A DNA stretch of 64,000 nucleotides from Lutibacter sp. B1. Its GTDB lineage: Bacteria > Bacteroidota > Bacteroidia > Flavobacteriales > Flavobacteriaceae. Location: NCBI RefSeq assembly GCF_012524075.1, contig NZ_JAAZUI010000008.1:1-64000 (forward strand). The letters are read 5' to 3'. The position numbers and the translations under genes are program-made. The notes beneath the pieces are model-generated. The model was not told the DNA's origin. It made no database searches and was given only the letters and a program-made list of their open reading frames with translations. Of this stretch, positions 9,453-18,806 are shown piece after piece. Positions within the stretch are counted from its first letter, which is position 1. Each line of letters begins with the position of its first letter.

Positions 9453-9785
9453 TTAATTTTTCGAAGCCATACTAAATTGTTCGCTAATTACTTTTAATTC
9501 GGTGTTAAAAACAACAAATTTATCTTTAAAAAGAAGTAAACTTTCTTCCTGTAATTTTTTAGCATCTTCTAAATAATATTGTTGTAAAGTTTCAATACTG
9601 TCGGTTGTGTATTGTACGGAATATGTTATGCCTCCCATTTCTTCATTTACCAGTACCTGACTCATTTTAGCTTTGCTAAATTTACCTGTTGAAAGCATAT
9701 TTGGTATATGTTTTTCTTTCATCCATTTTAGCCATACTTTATGTACAGATTCGTCGATATTTATAGTTTCATTATAGATATACAT
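9453..9785 (-). CDS. DUF4286-family small protein
   Basis: A 110-residue cytoplasmic protein resembling the DUF4286 family, common in Bacteroidota beside rsmA. It begins [19 protein letters not shown] and contains GGITYSVQY and an LQQYYLEDA segment. The fold is probably a small ferredoxin-like alpha/beta unit. No catalytic residues are apparent and no function is assigned. It lies 2 bp after the TPR gene's stop and 5 bp before rsmA, consistent with an operon of TPR protein, DUF4286, rsmA and mgtE. Confidence 0.75.
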   Translation of the reverse strand: MYIYNETINIDESVHKVWLKWMKEKHIPNMLSTGKFSKAKMSQVLVNEEMGGITYSVQYTTDSIETLQQYYLEDAKKLQEESLLLFKDKFVVFNTELKVISEQFSMASKN

Positions 9786-9787
9786 AA

Positions 9788-11563
9788 TTAATTTATTAAA
9801 TCTCCTCTAAGTTTTCTGTATTTTTTACGAGCATCAACCAAATAAATACTTGATGGATATTCGAATATTATTTTTTGATAGTATTCTTTTGCTTTTTCTG
9901 TATTATTGAACTTGTTTACATACAATTCTGCTAAACAATAAATAGCATCATCAACCAAAATATCATCTTTATTAATTTTTACGATTTGTAAATAGTTATA
10001 TTCGGCTTTTTCAAAAGCGTTCATTTTTTCAAATAATTGAGCTTGTTTAAAAAGAGCTTCATCTTCAATTGGATGACCTTTAAATTTGTTTAAAATAAGT
10101 TGTAATGTATCAATTGCTTGCTGATTTTTATTTTGATACGAAAGTAAATCGGCAACGGCATATTTTTTTAAGGCAGTTTTTAGGCTGTCTTTTACAACAT
10201 TGTCAGTTATAAGTAAATTTAAATCTAAAGCATCGTTAGCAATAAGTTGCGATGTAGAATTTTTTAATACTTTGAGTTGAGATTGCGCCCAATCAAAGTC
10301 TCCTTTAAAATAAGATGTTTGTGCAATTTTAAATCGAGCAGTTTGCCCAATAGTGTGATTTTTTAAATTATTTTGAACTTGTGTGTAATAAATTAAAGCA
10401 CTGCTAAATTTGTTTGTAAACACCAAAATATCAGCAAGTTTAGTTTTTAAATAGCCATTTTGAAATTCGTTAACAGGTAATTTTAGGGCGTTTTTTAAAA
10501 TTGAAATCGCTTTTTCGGGATCATTTTTTTTGAAGGCTAAAAATTCCGCATAAATAGCCTGAATAGTTATAGTATTTTTATTTATACCATATTGATCAAA
10601 CAATTGTTGAAATTGATTTTCAAGAAGTGAAACATCGGCATTGTTTTTAATATCAATTTCAAGTAAATATAATTTTGCTTTTAATAAAATTTCAATATTA
10701 TTAGTGTTTTCAATAATATAATTAAAACAATTTTTGGTTGTTATAAAATCGTTGTTTTCAAAAGCAATTTCACCTAATTCAATTAAACCTGTTAAATCGT
10801 TTAAATTGCGTTTATACAATGCTTTTTCTTGAATTAACGCTTTGTCGTATTCTTTTTGTTGAATAAATAACCAGCTTAATAAATTATTCCAACTATTTTT
10901 AGGATTGTTTAGAGAACGTTTTATAAGTAATTTTTTAAGTAAAATATTATTTTCATTTTCAGAATCATCAGTAATATACCTTCCTATATAAGTTTTAATT
11001 GCTGAAAGATAATTGTCATTTATTTCAACCATATCCAAATAAGTATTTAGCATATTATCAATTTCTGATTTTTCGCCATATATATAAGCAATTTGAAGAT
11101 TGTAATTAGAGTTAGGCTTTAGTTCCATTGTTTTTTTATAAGCCAAAATTGCATAATCAAGTAAGTGATTATCTTGAAAAGTTTTTCCTATTAAATAACC
11201 TATATTTGAACTGTTATCAATGGCTTTTAGTGCTTTTTCATAATAAGGAATGGCTTTTTCTTTTTGGTGTTGCAGTTGAAAGTTATAACCCAATTCAATA
11301 TATAATTGTTTTTGTTCAGGATATTCTTCTAATTGTTTTTGTATTAATGTTTCTACTTCTGTATATTTTTCTAATTGCTGATAACAATCTATTAAATAGC
11401 TTAAATAAGAGGTGTTGTAAGAATGCTTTTGAAATAAACTTTCATAAATAGATGCTGCTTTTTTGTATTCTCCATTTCTAAAATATTGATATGCCAATTG
11501 AGCTTCTTGAGCACAGATATTTAAAGAAAAAAAGCAAAGTACTATGAAAATAAATTTTTTCAT
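9788..11563 (-). CDS. Secreted/periplasmic tetratricopeptide-repeat protein
   Basis: A 591-residue protein starting at ATG 11561-11563, with a clear signal peptide (MKKFIFIVLCFFSLNICAQ) followed directly by TPR-like helical hairpins such as AYQYFRNGEYKKAASIYESL. Repeats cover the whole protein and end with DDAIYCLAELYVNKF and EYYQKIIFEYPSSIYLVDAR. A longer in-frame opening to 11659 exists, but it would bury the signal peptide, so it is not used. The role is probably as a protein-protein scaffold in the periplasm; no partner is evident. It heads the likely operon with DUF4286, rsmA and mgtE. Confidence 0.85.
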   Translation of the reverse strand: MKKFIFIVLCFFSLNICAQEAQLAYQYFRNGEYKKAASIYESLFQKHSYNTSYLSYLIDCYQQLEKYTEVETLIQKQLEEYPEQKQLYIELGYNFQLQHQKEKAIPYYEKALKAIDNSSNIGYLIGKTFQDNHLLDYAILAYKKTMELKPNSNYNLQIAYIYGEKSEIDNMLNTYLDMVEINDNYLSAIKTYIGRYITDDSENENNILLKKLLIKRSLNNPKNSWNNLLSWLFIQQKEYDKALIQEKALYKRNLNDLTGLIELGEIAFENNDFITTKNCFNYIIENTNNIEILLKAKLYLLEIDIKNNADVSLLENQFQQLFDQYGINKNTITIQAIYAEFLAFKKNDPEKAISILKNALKLPVNEFQNGYLKTKLADILVFTNKFSSALIYYTQVQNNLKNHTIGQTARFKIAQTSYFKGDFDWAQSQLKVLKNSTSQLIANDALDLNLLITDNVVKDSLKTALKKYAVADLLSYQNKNQQAIDTLQLILNKFKGHPIEDEALFKQAQLFEKMNAFEKAEYNYLQIVKINKDDILVDDAIYCLAELYVNKFNNTEKAKEYYQKIIFEYPSSIYLVDARKKYRKLRGDLIN

Positions 11564-11702
11564 TTTTTCATTTTTAATGCTATCAAATATAGCTAAACAA
11601 GTGTTAAAGTTTTTATAAATAAAGTTTATTTTGAAACAAGTGCTGTTACAAAATGGCACACAATTTGTCTTAACATTATAAAAACAACTAAATTTTACTA
11701 AA

Positions 11703-11846
11703 ATGAAAGAGCTAATTAAACAATACGAAACTGCAAAAAAGAAATCATTAAAGTTTATGCAAAACGGTCAGTTACATGCTTATTTTGATGCTTTGATTGA
11801 AATGAATTATTACAAAAAACAAATGCAATTAGTTATTGCTAATTAA
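11703..11846 (+). CDS. Small 47-residue conserved-looking protein
   Basis: An ATG-started frame encodes MKELIKQYETAKKKSLKFMQ, then NGQLHAYFDALIEMNYYKKQ and MQLVIAN, ending in TAA at 11844-11846. It is rich in Lys, Tyr and Gln, predicted helical, and has no membrane segment. Its last 18 bp overlap the 3' end of the convergent serS. It is divergent from the TPR gene across a 139-bp spacer. The protein-like composition argues for a real gene; its function is unknown. Confidence 0.6.
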   Translation: MKELIKQYETAKKKSLKFMQNGQLHAYFDALIEMNYYKKQMQLVIAN

Positions 11847-13109
11847 TTCAAAACCACAATACGGCACTAAAACTTCAGGAATTTTAATTCCTTCAGGTGT
11901 TTGGCAATTTTCCAATAAACCGGCAAGTACTCTTGGTAATGCTAATGAGCTTCCGTTAAGTGTATGTGCCAATTCGGTTTTTCCTTCACTATTTTTAAAC
12001 CGAAGTTTTAATCGGTTTGCCTGAAATGTTTCGAAGTTAGAAACAGAACTAATTTCTAACCAACGATCTTGTGCAGTTGAAAACACTTCAAAATCGTATG
12101 TTAGGGCAGAGGTAAAACCTATATCGCCGCCACATAAACGTAAAATTCTGTAAGGTAATTTTAATTCTTGTAAAATTCCTTTAACGTGATTTACCATACT
12201 ATCTAAAGCAGCATAAGAATTATTAGGGTGTTCTATACGCACAATTTCAACTTTATCAAACTGGTGTAAACGATTTAAACCTCGCACATGCGCTCCATAA
12301 GAACCTGCTTCGCGTCTAAAACAAGGTGTATAACCTGTTTTACAAATAGGGAAGTCATTTTCTTGTAAAATAACATCGCGGTAAATATTAGTTACAGGAA
12401 CTTCTGCAGTTGGAATTAAATATAAGTTATCTTCAGTAACATGATACATTTGTCCTTCTTTATCGGGTAATTGCCCGGTACCGTAACCAGATTCCTCATT
12501 AACCATTAAAGGAACTTGTACTTCATCATAACCTGCAGATGTATTTTTATCTAAAAAATAATTGATTAAAGCTCTTTGTAATTTTGCTCCTTTACCTTTG
12601 TAAACAGGAAAACCTGCTCCGGTTATTTTATTGCCAAGTTCAAAATCAATAATATCATATTTTTTTGCGAGTTCCCAATGTGGTAAAGCACCTTCGTGTA
12701 ATACAGGAATGTCTCCTTCTTGATAAACAGTTTCGTTATCTTCTTCAGAAGAACCTGCAGGTACAATCTCATTAGGTACGTTCGGAATTTGATATAACAG
12801 TTCTTGTAATTCAGCAGCTTTATTTTGAAGACTCTCAGTTAAATCTTTTGATTTTTCTTTTAACTGAAGTGTTTTTTGTTTTAAAATTTGAGCTTTTTGA
12901 GTTTCACCAGACTTGAATAACTGACCAATATCTTTCGATAATTTATTAGATTCAGCCAAAATAGTATCCAATTCTGTTTGAATTGCCCTTCTTTCTTCAT
13001 CAGCCAAAAGCGTATTACTTACAACTTCTTCGGCATTTTTAAAATTCCGTTTTGCTAAACCTTTTAAAACAGTTTCTTTATTTTCTCTAATAAACGCTAC
13101 TTGTAACAT
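11829..13109 (-). CDS. serS: Seryl-tRNA synthetase
   Basis: A 426-residue class II synthetase that charges tRNA-Ser and tRNA-Sec. The N-terminal coiled-coil arm (about residues 25-110) binds the long variable arm of tRNA-Ser. Class II motif 1 lies near GYDEVQVPLMV. Motif 2 is FRREAGSYGAHVRGLNRLHQ (about 261-280), with the ATP-binding Arg. Motif 3 is near SSLALPRVLAGLLEN (about 389-403). The start MLQVAFIRENKETVLKGL is typical. A minus-strand TAAATTTG -7 box lies at 13135-13142, 26 bp upstream of the start codon. Confidence 0.97.
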   Translation of the reverse strand: MLQVAFIRENKETVLKGLAKRNFKNAEEVVSNTLLADEERRAIQTELDTILAESNKLSKDIGQLFKSGETQKAQILKQKTLQLKEKSKDLTESLQNKAAELQELLYQIPNVPNEIVPAGSSEEDNETVYQEGDIPVLHEGALPHWELAKKYDIIDFELGNKITGAGFPVYKGKGAKLQRALINYFLDKNTSAGYDEVQVPLMVNEESGYGTGQLPDKEGQMYHVTEDNLYLIPTAEVPVTNIYRDVILQENDFPICKTGYTPCFRREAGSYGAHVRGLNRLHQFDKVEIVRIEHPNNSYAALDSMVNHVKGILQELKLPYRILRLCGGDIGFTSALTYDFEVFSTAQDRWLEISSVSNFETFQANRLKLRFKNSEGKTELAHTLNGSSLALPRVLAGLLENCQTPEGIKIPEVLVPYCGFELISNN

Positions 13110-13134
13110 TGTTTGTTATCCTTTAGTTAATGGG

Positions 13135-13142
13135 CAAATTTA
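13135..13142 (-). promoter_or_regulatory. -7 promoter element before serS
   Basis: The minus strand reads TAAATTTG, a full match to the flavobacterial -7 consensus TAnnTTTG, 26 bp upstream of the serS ATG. No TTG was found at the usual -33 distance, so only half of the promoter is supported. Confidence 0.45.
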
Positions 13143-13163
13143 ATAAATTGCGGTTAAAAGAAG

Positions 13164-13694
13164 CTAATTACTTTGGGTTGATTTTAATAAAAAGGTTTCA
13201 TTTATTTTGGATACAATTTGGGGAACTTCTTTAATTTTAAAATCGAAATTAATTTCTACAGTATTTTTTGAAGGTTTTGTAAGTTTAAGTTTCCCATTTT
13301 TTATAGGAAAATAACCTGTTTCGCCTTTGCAATAACATAAACGACCAAAGTATAATTTAATATTTTGCAGTTGCTCGTTAATTAATTCAATTTCAGTAAT
13401 TTCTTTGTCAAATTCAGCATAAATCAGTTCAGTATAATTACTATCTTCAGTATTATTTACAGGATTTTTTTTATAAGTGTATTTTAAAATCGTTTTTCCG
13501 CCTTCAATAATTTCAGGATATGCAATTCCAAATTTATCTTTTTTAAAACTTATAGATTTATTTGGAATTAACTCAATTGTACAGTTGCCATTTTCCGGAC
13601 AACTATTACTGTTTTTAAAAATAGGTTCGCTAACCATAAAAGGCGATTTACAAGAGATAAAAAATATAAACAAAAGAAATATTAATTTTTTCAT
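13164..13694 (-). CDS. Hypothetical lipoprotein
   Basis: A 176-residue protein with a short hydrophobic leader and a lipobox-like FFISC ending at Cys15, so it is probably a lipid-anchored envelope protein. The mature part holds several cysteines (SCPENGNCT, LCYCKG) and is mainly beta-strand-like (YTELIYAEFDKEITEIELI). I do not recognise a family. It lies between ribF and serS on the same strand, 54 bp upstream of serS and 22 bp from the ribF stop. No catalytic motif is seen. Confidence 0.65.
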   Translation of the reverse strand: MKKLIFLLFIFFISCKSPFMVSEPIFKNSNSCPENGNCTIELIPNKSISFKKDKFGIAYPEIIEGGKTILKYTYKKNPVNNTEDSNYTELIYAEFDKEITEIELINEQLQNIKLYFGRLCYCKGETGYFPIKNGKLKLTKPSKNTVEINFDFKIKEVPQIVSKINETFLLKSTQSN

Positions 13695-13716
13695 ATGCTG
13701 AATTTACGTTTTTTTA

Positions 13717-14655
13717 TCATTCAAAAGAAATGCCATTTATAAATTCTATCGATTTTAATTTATCTTTACTTAATTGATTTTTTAAATCGTTAATAGATTT
13801 AAATTTTTGTTCTTCACGTAAAAAATGAAGCACGTCAATCTGAATTTCTTTACCATATAAGTTTTTATTGAAATCAAAAAAATGAATTTCAATAGTTTGA
13901 TGGTTTCCACTTACTGTAGGTCTGTAACCAATGTTCATCATCCCAAAAATAGTTTTATTGTCAATTTCAGATTTAACAATATAAGCACCTGTTTTTGGTA
14001 TTAATTTATAGGCTTCTTTTATAAATAAATTAGCTGTAGGAAATCCTATTTTTTCACCTAAATTTTTACCTTTAACCACATTTCCGGTAAGCATAAAATA
14101 GTAACCTAAATAACTGTTGGCTTTCTCAATTTCTCCATTTTCAACAGCTTTTCTAATTTTGGTTGAACTTACGGCAATATTGTTAATGTCTTGTTTCGAA
14201 ATTTCTTCAACCGTAAAATCGTATGTATGTCCATAATCTTCCAATTGTTCAAAATTACCTTCTCTATTTTTACCAAAATGATGATCGTATCCAATAATTA
14301 ATCTTGAAACATTTAATTTATTTACTAAAATATTTCTAACAAAGTCTAAAGCAGATTGTTTTGCGAATTCTTCATTAAATTCATGGATTACAAGTGTTTC
14401 AACTCCGGTTTTTTTAAGTAATTTAATACGTTCGTCAATAGTATTTATGAGTTTAATTTCAACATCTTTCTGTAACACCATTCTTGGATGTGGAAAAAAA
14501 GTTAACAACACTGAAGTAGCGCTGTTTTTATTTGCACTTTGTATTAGATTTTGAATTACTTTTTGATGTCCAATATGAACACCGTCAAAAGTACCAATAG
14601 TTATAAAGGTACCATTGTTTGATTTATAGTTGGATAAGTTGGTATAAATTTTCAA
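13717..14655 (-). CDS. ribF: Bifunctional riboflavin kinase/FAD synthetase (TTG start)
   Basis: About 312 residues. The N-terminal FAD synthetase has ITIGTFDGVHIGHQKVI, which carries the nucleotidyltransferase HxGH-like motif, and later a conserved SSTKIRKAVENGEI. The C-terminal riboflavin kinase starts near MLTGNVVKGKNLGEKIGFPT (about residues 184-203). The enzyme makes FMN and FAD from riboflavin. The chosen start is TTG at 14653-14655, giving MKIYTNLSNY, the usual length and opening for this family. The only other upstream candidate is also TTG (14677-14679), which adds eight residues. No ATG lies before the catalytic motif. Confidence 0.92.
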   Translation of the reverse strand: MKIYTNLSNYKSNNGTFITIGTFDGVHIGHQKVIQNLIQSANKNSATSVLLTFFPHPRMVLQKDVEIKLINTIDERIKLLKKTGVETLVIHEFNEEFAKQSALDFVRNILVNKLNVSRLIIGYDHHFGKNREGNFEQLEDYGHTYDFTVEEISKQDINNIAVSSTKIRKAVENGEIEKANSYLGYYFMLTGNVVKGKNLGEKIGFPTANLFIKEAYKLIPKTGAYIVKSEIDNKTIFGMMNIGYRPTVSGNHQTIEIHFFDFNKNLYGKEIQIDVLHFLREEQKFKSINDLKNQLSKDKLKSIEFINGISFE

Positions 14656-14749
14656 AATTGAAAATATTACTTGGTTCAATTAATGGGCAAAAATACTTTT
14701 TTTAATTAAAACTAAGTTGATGATTAATTAATTAATAATGGTATTATAA

Positions 14750-14779
14750 TTGTAAAGAAAATTTTATAATATATATTTG
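14750..14779 (+). promoter_or_regulatory. Flavobacterial promoter of the secreted protease
   Basis: A -33 TTG at 14750-14752 and a -7 TATATTTG at 14772-14779 are separated by 19 nt, matching the flavobacterial consensus TTG, 17-23 nt, TAnnTTTG. Transcription should begin near 14786, leaving a leader of about 27 nt before the ATG at 14813. Confidence 0.7.
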
Positions 14780-14812
14780 TGATATTAACAACATTCAACA
14801 GTTATGTAATTT

Positions 14813-17800
14813 ATGAGGTTGTACTGTAAAAAATATTTCGCTTTTAGCCTGTTTTTATTTTCAATAATTTTATCTGTAAACGCACAAAAGGAAGATGAAT
14901 TTTGGAAAAAATCAGATGCTTATGAGAAAAATTCTCCAAAAAAAATCAAAAGAAAAACAACACCTGATAAATTTGAAATATTTCATTTAAACCTCAATTC
15001 TTTTAAAAATAAGTTAAAAAATGCTCCTTTAAGAAATAATGGTAAATCATTTAAATCAGGAACTGTATTAACTTTTCCTAATGAAGAAGGTGTTTTAGAA
15101 AAATACCAAATTTTTGAAGCTTCAATTATGGAGGAAAGCCTTCAGAAAAAATATCCAAATATTAGATCTTACGTTGGGAAAGGTATTGACAATCCAAGTT
15201 CTGTAATTAGATTTAGTGTTACTTCATTAGGGTTACACGCTATGGTTTTACAAAGTTCTAAAGGAACGGTTTATATTGATCCATATACCGAAAGCAAAGA
15301 ATCTTACATAATTTACTCAAAGAAAAATTTGCCTTTAACAGAACCTTTTGAATGTAAGTTTGATGAAATAAATACTTCCGAAACTACAAAAACAAATAGT
15401 ACAAATGTAAGTGAAAGAGCAGGAGATGTTAATGATGGAAAATTAAGAAAGTTTAGATTGGCCATTGCTACAACTGGAGAATATTCACAATATCATTTGT
15501 CTTATCAAGGAGTTAACGCAACAGCAACTGATGCAGTTAAAAAAGCCGCTGTATTATCGGCTATAAATGTAACTATGACCAGAGTTAATGGTATTTATGA
15601 AAGAGATCTTTCCATAACAATGGAATTGGTAGCTAACAATACAGATATAATTTTTTTAAATGCCGATACTGATGGTTTTACAAATGACGATGGCGAAGTG
15701 TTAATTGATGAAAGCCAAACAGTTATTGATACATATATTGGTTTTTCAAATTATGATATTGGACATACATTTAGTACCGGAGGAGGAGGTTTAGCTCAAA
15801 TAAATTCTCCTTGTACTAATGGTAAAGCAAGAGGAATTACAGGCTCAAGTAATCCTATAGGAGATGCATATGATATTGATTATGTTGCACACGAAATGGG
15901 ACACCAATTTGGAGCCCATCACACTTTTAACGGAGATGCCGGAAATTGTGGCGGAGGTAACAGGAATGATGCAACCGCAGTTGAACCGGGTAGTGGCTCA
16001 ACATTAATGGCTTATGCAGGTATTTGTTCTCCACAAAACGTACAAATACAATCAGATGATTATTTTCATTTAGTTAGTATAAAAGAAATATGGACAAACA
16101 TTACATTAGGAAGCGGTACCTGTGGAGCAATAACTACTACAGGAAATAATGCTCCAACGGTTAACACATTGCCTAATTATACAATTCCAATTTCTACACC
16201 ATTTGTTTTAGAAGCTACAGCATCAGATGTTAATGGAGATGATTTAACATATACTTGGGAGCAGTTAGATACCGAGATAACTCCAGTACCTTTAGTTTCA
16301 ACTGCTACTGAAGGACCAGCATTTAGATCGGTATTGCCCACGGTATCGCCAAAAAGATATTTTCCTAGTTTGAACACTGTAATTGCAGGAAAATTAACTG
16401 ATGAGTGGGAAGTTTTGCCTTCAGTAGGAAGAACAATGTCTTTTGGAGTAACTGTTAGAGACAATAATTCTGAAGGTGGACAAACCGCAAGTGAAGAAAC
16501 TCTATTAACTTTTGTAGCCAATGCGGGACCATTTAAAGTAACTTCACAAAACACAACTGAAACCTGGGATGCCGGAACAGCAAAAACAATAACTTGGGAT
16601 GTTGCAAATACAAACACATCTCCTATTAATTGTTCGTATGTAAATATCCTTTTTTCTACAGATGGAGGGGAAACTTTTCCGATAGTTTTAGCTTCAAATG
16701 TTTCAAATGATGGTTCTCATGAGATTGTTGTGCCTAATAATACTACAAATTCAGGAAGAATTAAAATAGAAAGTGTGGGTAATATTTTTTATTCAATGAA
16801 TTTAACAAATATTGATGTTCAAGCATCAGAATTTATAATGAATTTTGATGTAAGTAATCAAAAAGTATGTACTCCAAATACCGTAAACTATTCTTTTACA
16901 TACAATACGTTTTTAGAGTTTAATGAACAGACGGCATTTTCAGCTACAGGAAATCCTACAGGTACAACAGTAACATTCAATCCAACAACTGCAACTAGCA
17001 ATAACACGAATGTTGTAATGACAATTTCCGGAATAACGGATTCTAATGTTGGAGAATATAATGTTTCTATTACAGGTACTTCAGCAACCACAACTAAAAC
17101 TACTGTGGTTGGGTTAAATGTTTACTCGTCAAATATTAATGCGCCAAATTTGGTTTCACCGGAAAATAATGCGACAAATATTCTAAAACCTTATACGCTT
17201 GCTTGGGATGAAGATGTTAATGCAGAAGAGTACGAAATACAAATAGCTGCTGAAAATACTTTTTCAAATATTACAGAAGCATCAAAAATAAGTGTAAACT
17301 ATTATGAACCGGAAATGTTACAGCCAAATACAAATTATTTTTGGAGAGTGAAAGCAATTAATAGTTGTGGAGAAAGCGCTTATTCTAATGTGTTTAATTT
17401 TACAACCGAAAATGAAACGTGTGATGTTAATTCATCAGCCGATACACCATTAAATATTCCCGATAATAATTCAGCAGGGATAAATTCTAAAATTAATATT
17501 ACAAATAATAAAACGGTAACTGATATTGATCTAACTGTAAATATAAGCCATACTTGGTTAGAAGATTTGATGTTAACATTAACAAGTCCGCAAGGAACAA
17601 CAATAATTTTAGCTTCAAATATTGGTGGAGATGGTGATAATTATACAAATACGGTTTTTGATGATAGTGGTACAACTCAAATTAATTTAGGAGTTCCTCC
17701 ATATACAGGAACTTTTTCTCCTCAAGGCAAATTGTCAAATTTTATTGGTGAAGAATCTTATGGAGAGTGGATACTGAAAGTTGTAGACTCTCAATTAGAA

Positions 17801-18646
17801 GATACAGGTCAAATAGTTAATTGGAGTATTGATATATGTGGAATTCCGGTAATTAGTGATGATGATGATAAAGATGGTGTTACGAATGATGTTGATTTAT
17901 GTCCAAATACAAAATTAGGCAGTATTGTAGATGCAACTGGTTGCCCATTATTTAGTTTACCACAAGATAACTTCAATATTGAGGTAATAAGCGAAACCTG
18001 TCCTGATAAAAATAATGGTCAAATTATTATTACAGCGAGTGAATCATACAATTATACAGCTACAATTTCCGGTTCAAATTATGATTTTACAGATAGTTTA
18101 ACTATTGATAATTTACAGCCGAGTACGTATAATTTATGCATTCAAGTTCTTTCTGAAGAATATGAACAATGTTATGTAGTTGAAATTGGTGAAGGAACAA
18201 CTGTATCGGGTAAAGCTGAAATAATATCAAACAAAGCATCTATTGAAATATCTAAAGGCACATCGCCTTATTATGTGTATGTAAATGGTAATTTAGTTTT
18301 AGAAACAAATTCTTCTTTATTTAGTGTCGATGTTAGTCATGGAGATTTAGTAGAAGTTAAAACTGCAATTGATTGTGAAGGAGTTTTCTCAAAATCTATC
18401 GAATTATTTGATGAAGTTACGGCTTATCCAAACCCTACAAATGGCAATTTTGAAATAACATTACCTGTTTCAACAAAAGAGGTAGTAATTGAACTGTATA
18501 ATATGCATTCGCAATTAATTTCTTCTAAAAAACATACAGTTATTTATGGTAAAGTACAATTGAGTTTATCAAATCAGCCAATCGGTATATACATTGCAAA
18601 AATACATTTAGATAAACCGGTATCTTTAAAAATAATAAAACAATAA
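14813..18646 (+). CDS. Secreted M12B/reprolysin-like zinc metalloprotease with P-domain and T9SS sorting tail
   Basis: A 1277-residue modular exoenzyme. A signal peptide (about residues 1-24, ending VNAQ) is followed by a propeptide-like region. The metalloprotease domain has the zinc site HEMGHQFGAHH at 360-370. Beta-sandwich domains follow, including a fibronectin-III-like stretch near PENNATNILKPYTLAWDED. A proprotein-convertase P-domain (begins about ADTPLNIPDNNSAG) precedes a thrombospondin-3-like DKDGVTNDVDLCPNT. The C-terminal T9SS type A tail starts AYPNPTNGNFEITLP and ends LKIIKQ. It is therefore exported by Sec, then secreted by T9SS and probably anchored or released at the surface. 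Its substrate is unknown. Confidence 0.92.
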   Translation: MRLYCKKYFAFSLFLFSIILSVNAQKEDEFWKKSDAYEKNSPKKIKRKTTPDKFEIFHLNLNSFKNKLKNAPLRNNGKSFKSGTVLTFPNEEGVLEKYQIFEASIMEESLQKKYPNIRSYVGKGIDNPSSVIRFSVTSLGLHAMVLQSSKGTVYIDPYTESKESYIIYSKKNLPLTEPFECKFDEINTSETTKTNSTNVSERAGDVNDGKLRKFRLAIATTGEYSQYHLSYQGVNATATDAVKKAAVLSAINVTMTRVNGIYERDLSITMELVANNTDIIFLNADTDGFTNDDGEVLIDESQTVIDTYIGFSNYDIGHTFSTGGGGLAQINSPCTNGKARGITGSSNPIGDAYDIDYVAHEMGHQFGAHHTFNGDAGNCGGGNRNDATAVEPGSGSTLMAYAGICSPQNVQIQSDDYFHLVSIKEIWTNITLGSGTCGAITTTGNNAPTVNTLPNYTIPISTPFVLEATASDVNGDDLTYTWEQLDTEITPVPLVSTATEGPAFRSVLPTVSPKRYFPSLNTVIAGKLTDEWEVLPSVGRTMSFGVTVRDNNSEGGQTASEETLLTFVANAGPFKVTSQNTTETWDAGTAKTITWDVANTNTSPINCSYVNILFSTDGGETFPIVLASNVSNDGSHEIVVPNNTTNSGRIKIESVGNIFYSMNLTNIDVQASEFIMNFDVSNQKVCTPNTVNYSFTYNTFLEFNEQTAFSATGNPTGTTVTFNPTTATSNNTNVVMTISGITDSNVGEYNVSITGTSATTTKTTVVGLNVYSSNINAPNLVSPENNATNILKPYTLAWDEDVNAEEYEIQIAAENTFSNITEASKISVNYYEPEMLQPNTNYFWRVKAINSCGESAYSNVFNFTTENETCDVNSSADTPLNIPDNNSAGINSKINITNNKTVTDIDLTVNISHTWLEDLMLTLTSPQGTTIILASNIGGDGDNYTNTVFDDSGTTQINLGVPPYTGTFSPQGKLSNFIGEESYGEWILKVVDSQLEDTGQIVNWSIDICGIPVISDDDDKDGVTNDVDLCPNTKLGSIVDATGCPLFSLPQDNFNIEVISETCPDKNNGQIIITASESYNYTATISGSNYDFTDSLTIDNLQPSTYNLCIQVLSEEYEQCYVVEIGEGTTVSGKAEIISNKASIEISKGTSPYYVYVNGNLVLETNSSLFSVDVSHGDLVEVKTAIDCEGVFSKSIELFDEVTAYPNPTNGNFEITLPVSTKEVVIELYNMHSQLISSKKHTVIYGKVQLSLSNQPIGIYIAKIHLDKPVSLKIIKQ

Positions 18647-18806
18647 TTTAAAAAATTTCATTTAAAAGTTAATAAGCGCTTAATTAAGAAAACTTAATAA
18701 TTCAACTAGTTTATTTAGTATAAAATCAATTTTGACACCTCATTTTTATGATAATTGAAAAAAAATTGTATTTTGCATAATATTAATTAAAACTAACAAG
18801 AATATT

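Noticed and set aside
11564-11659. Upstream extension of the TPR protein by 32 residues
   Set aside because: It would place a signal peptide in the middle of the chain; the ATG at 11563 starts exactly at a normal signal peptide.
18755-18776. Promoter for the TonB receptor (TTG and TATTTTG)
   Set aside because: The -7-like box is one base short and the TTG is only 11 nt away, so the match is not convincing.
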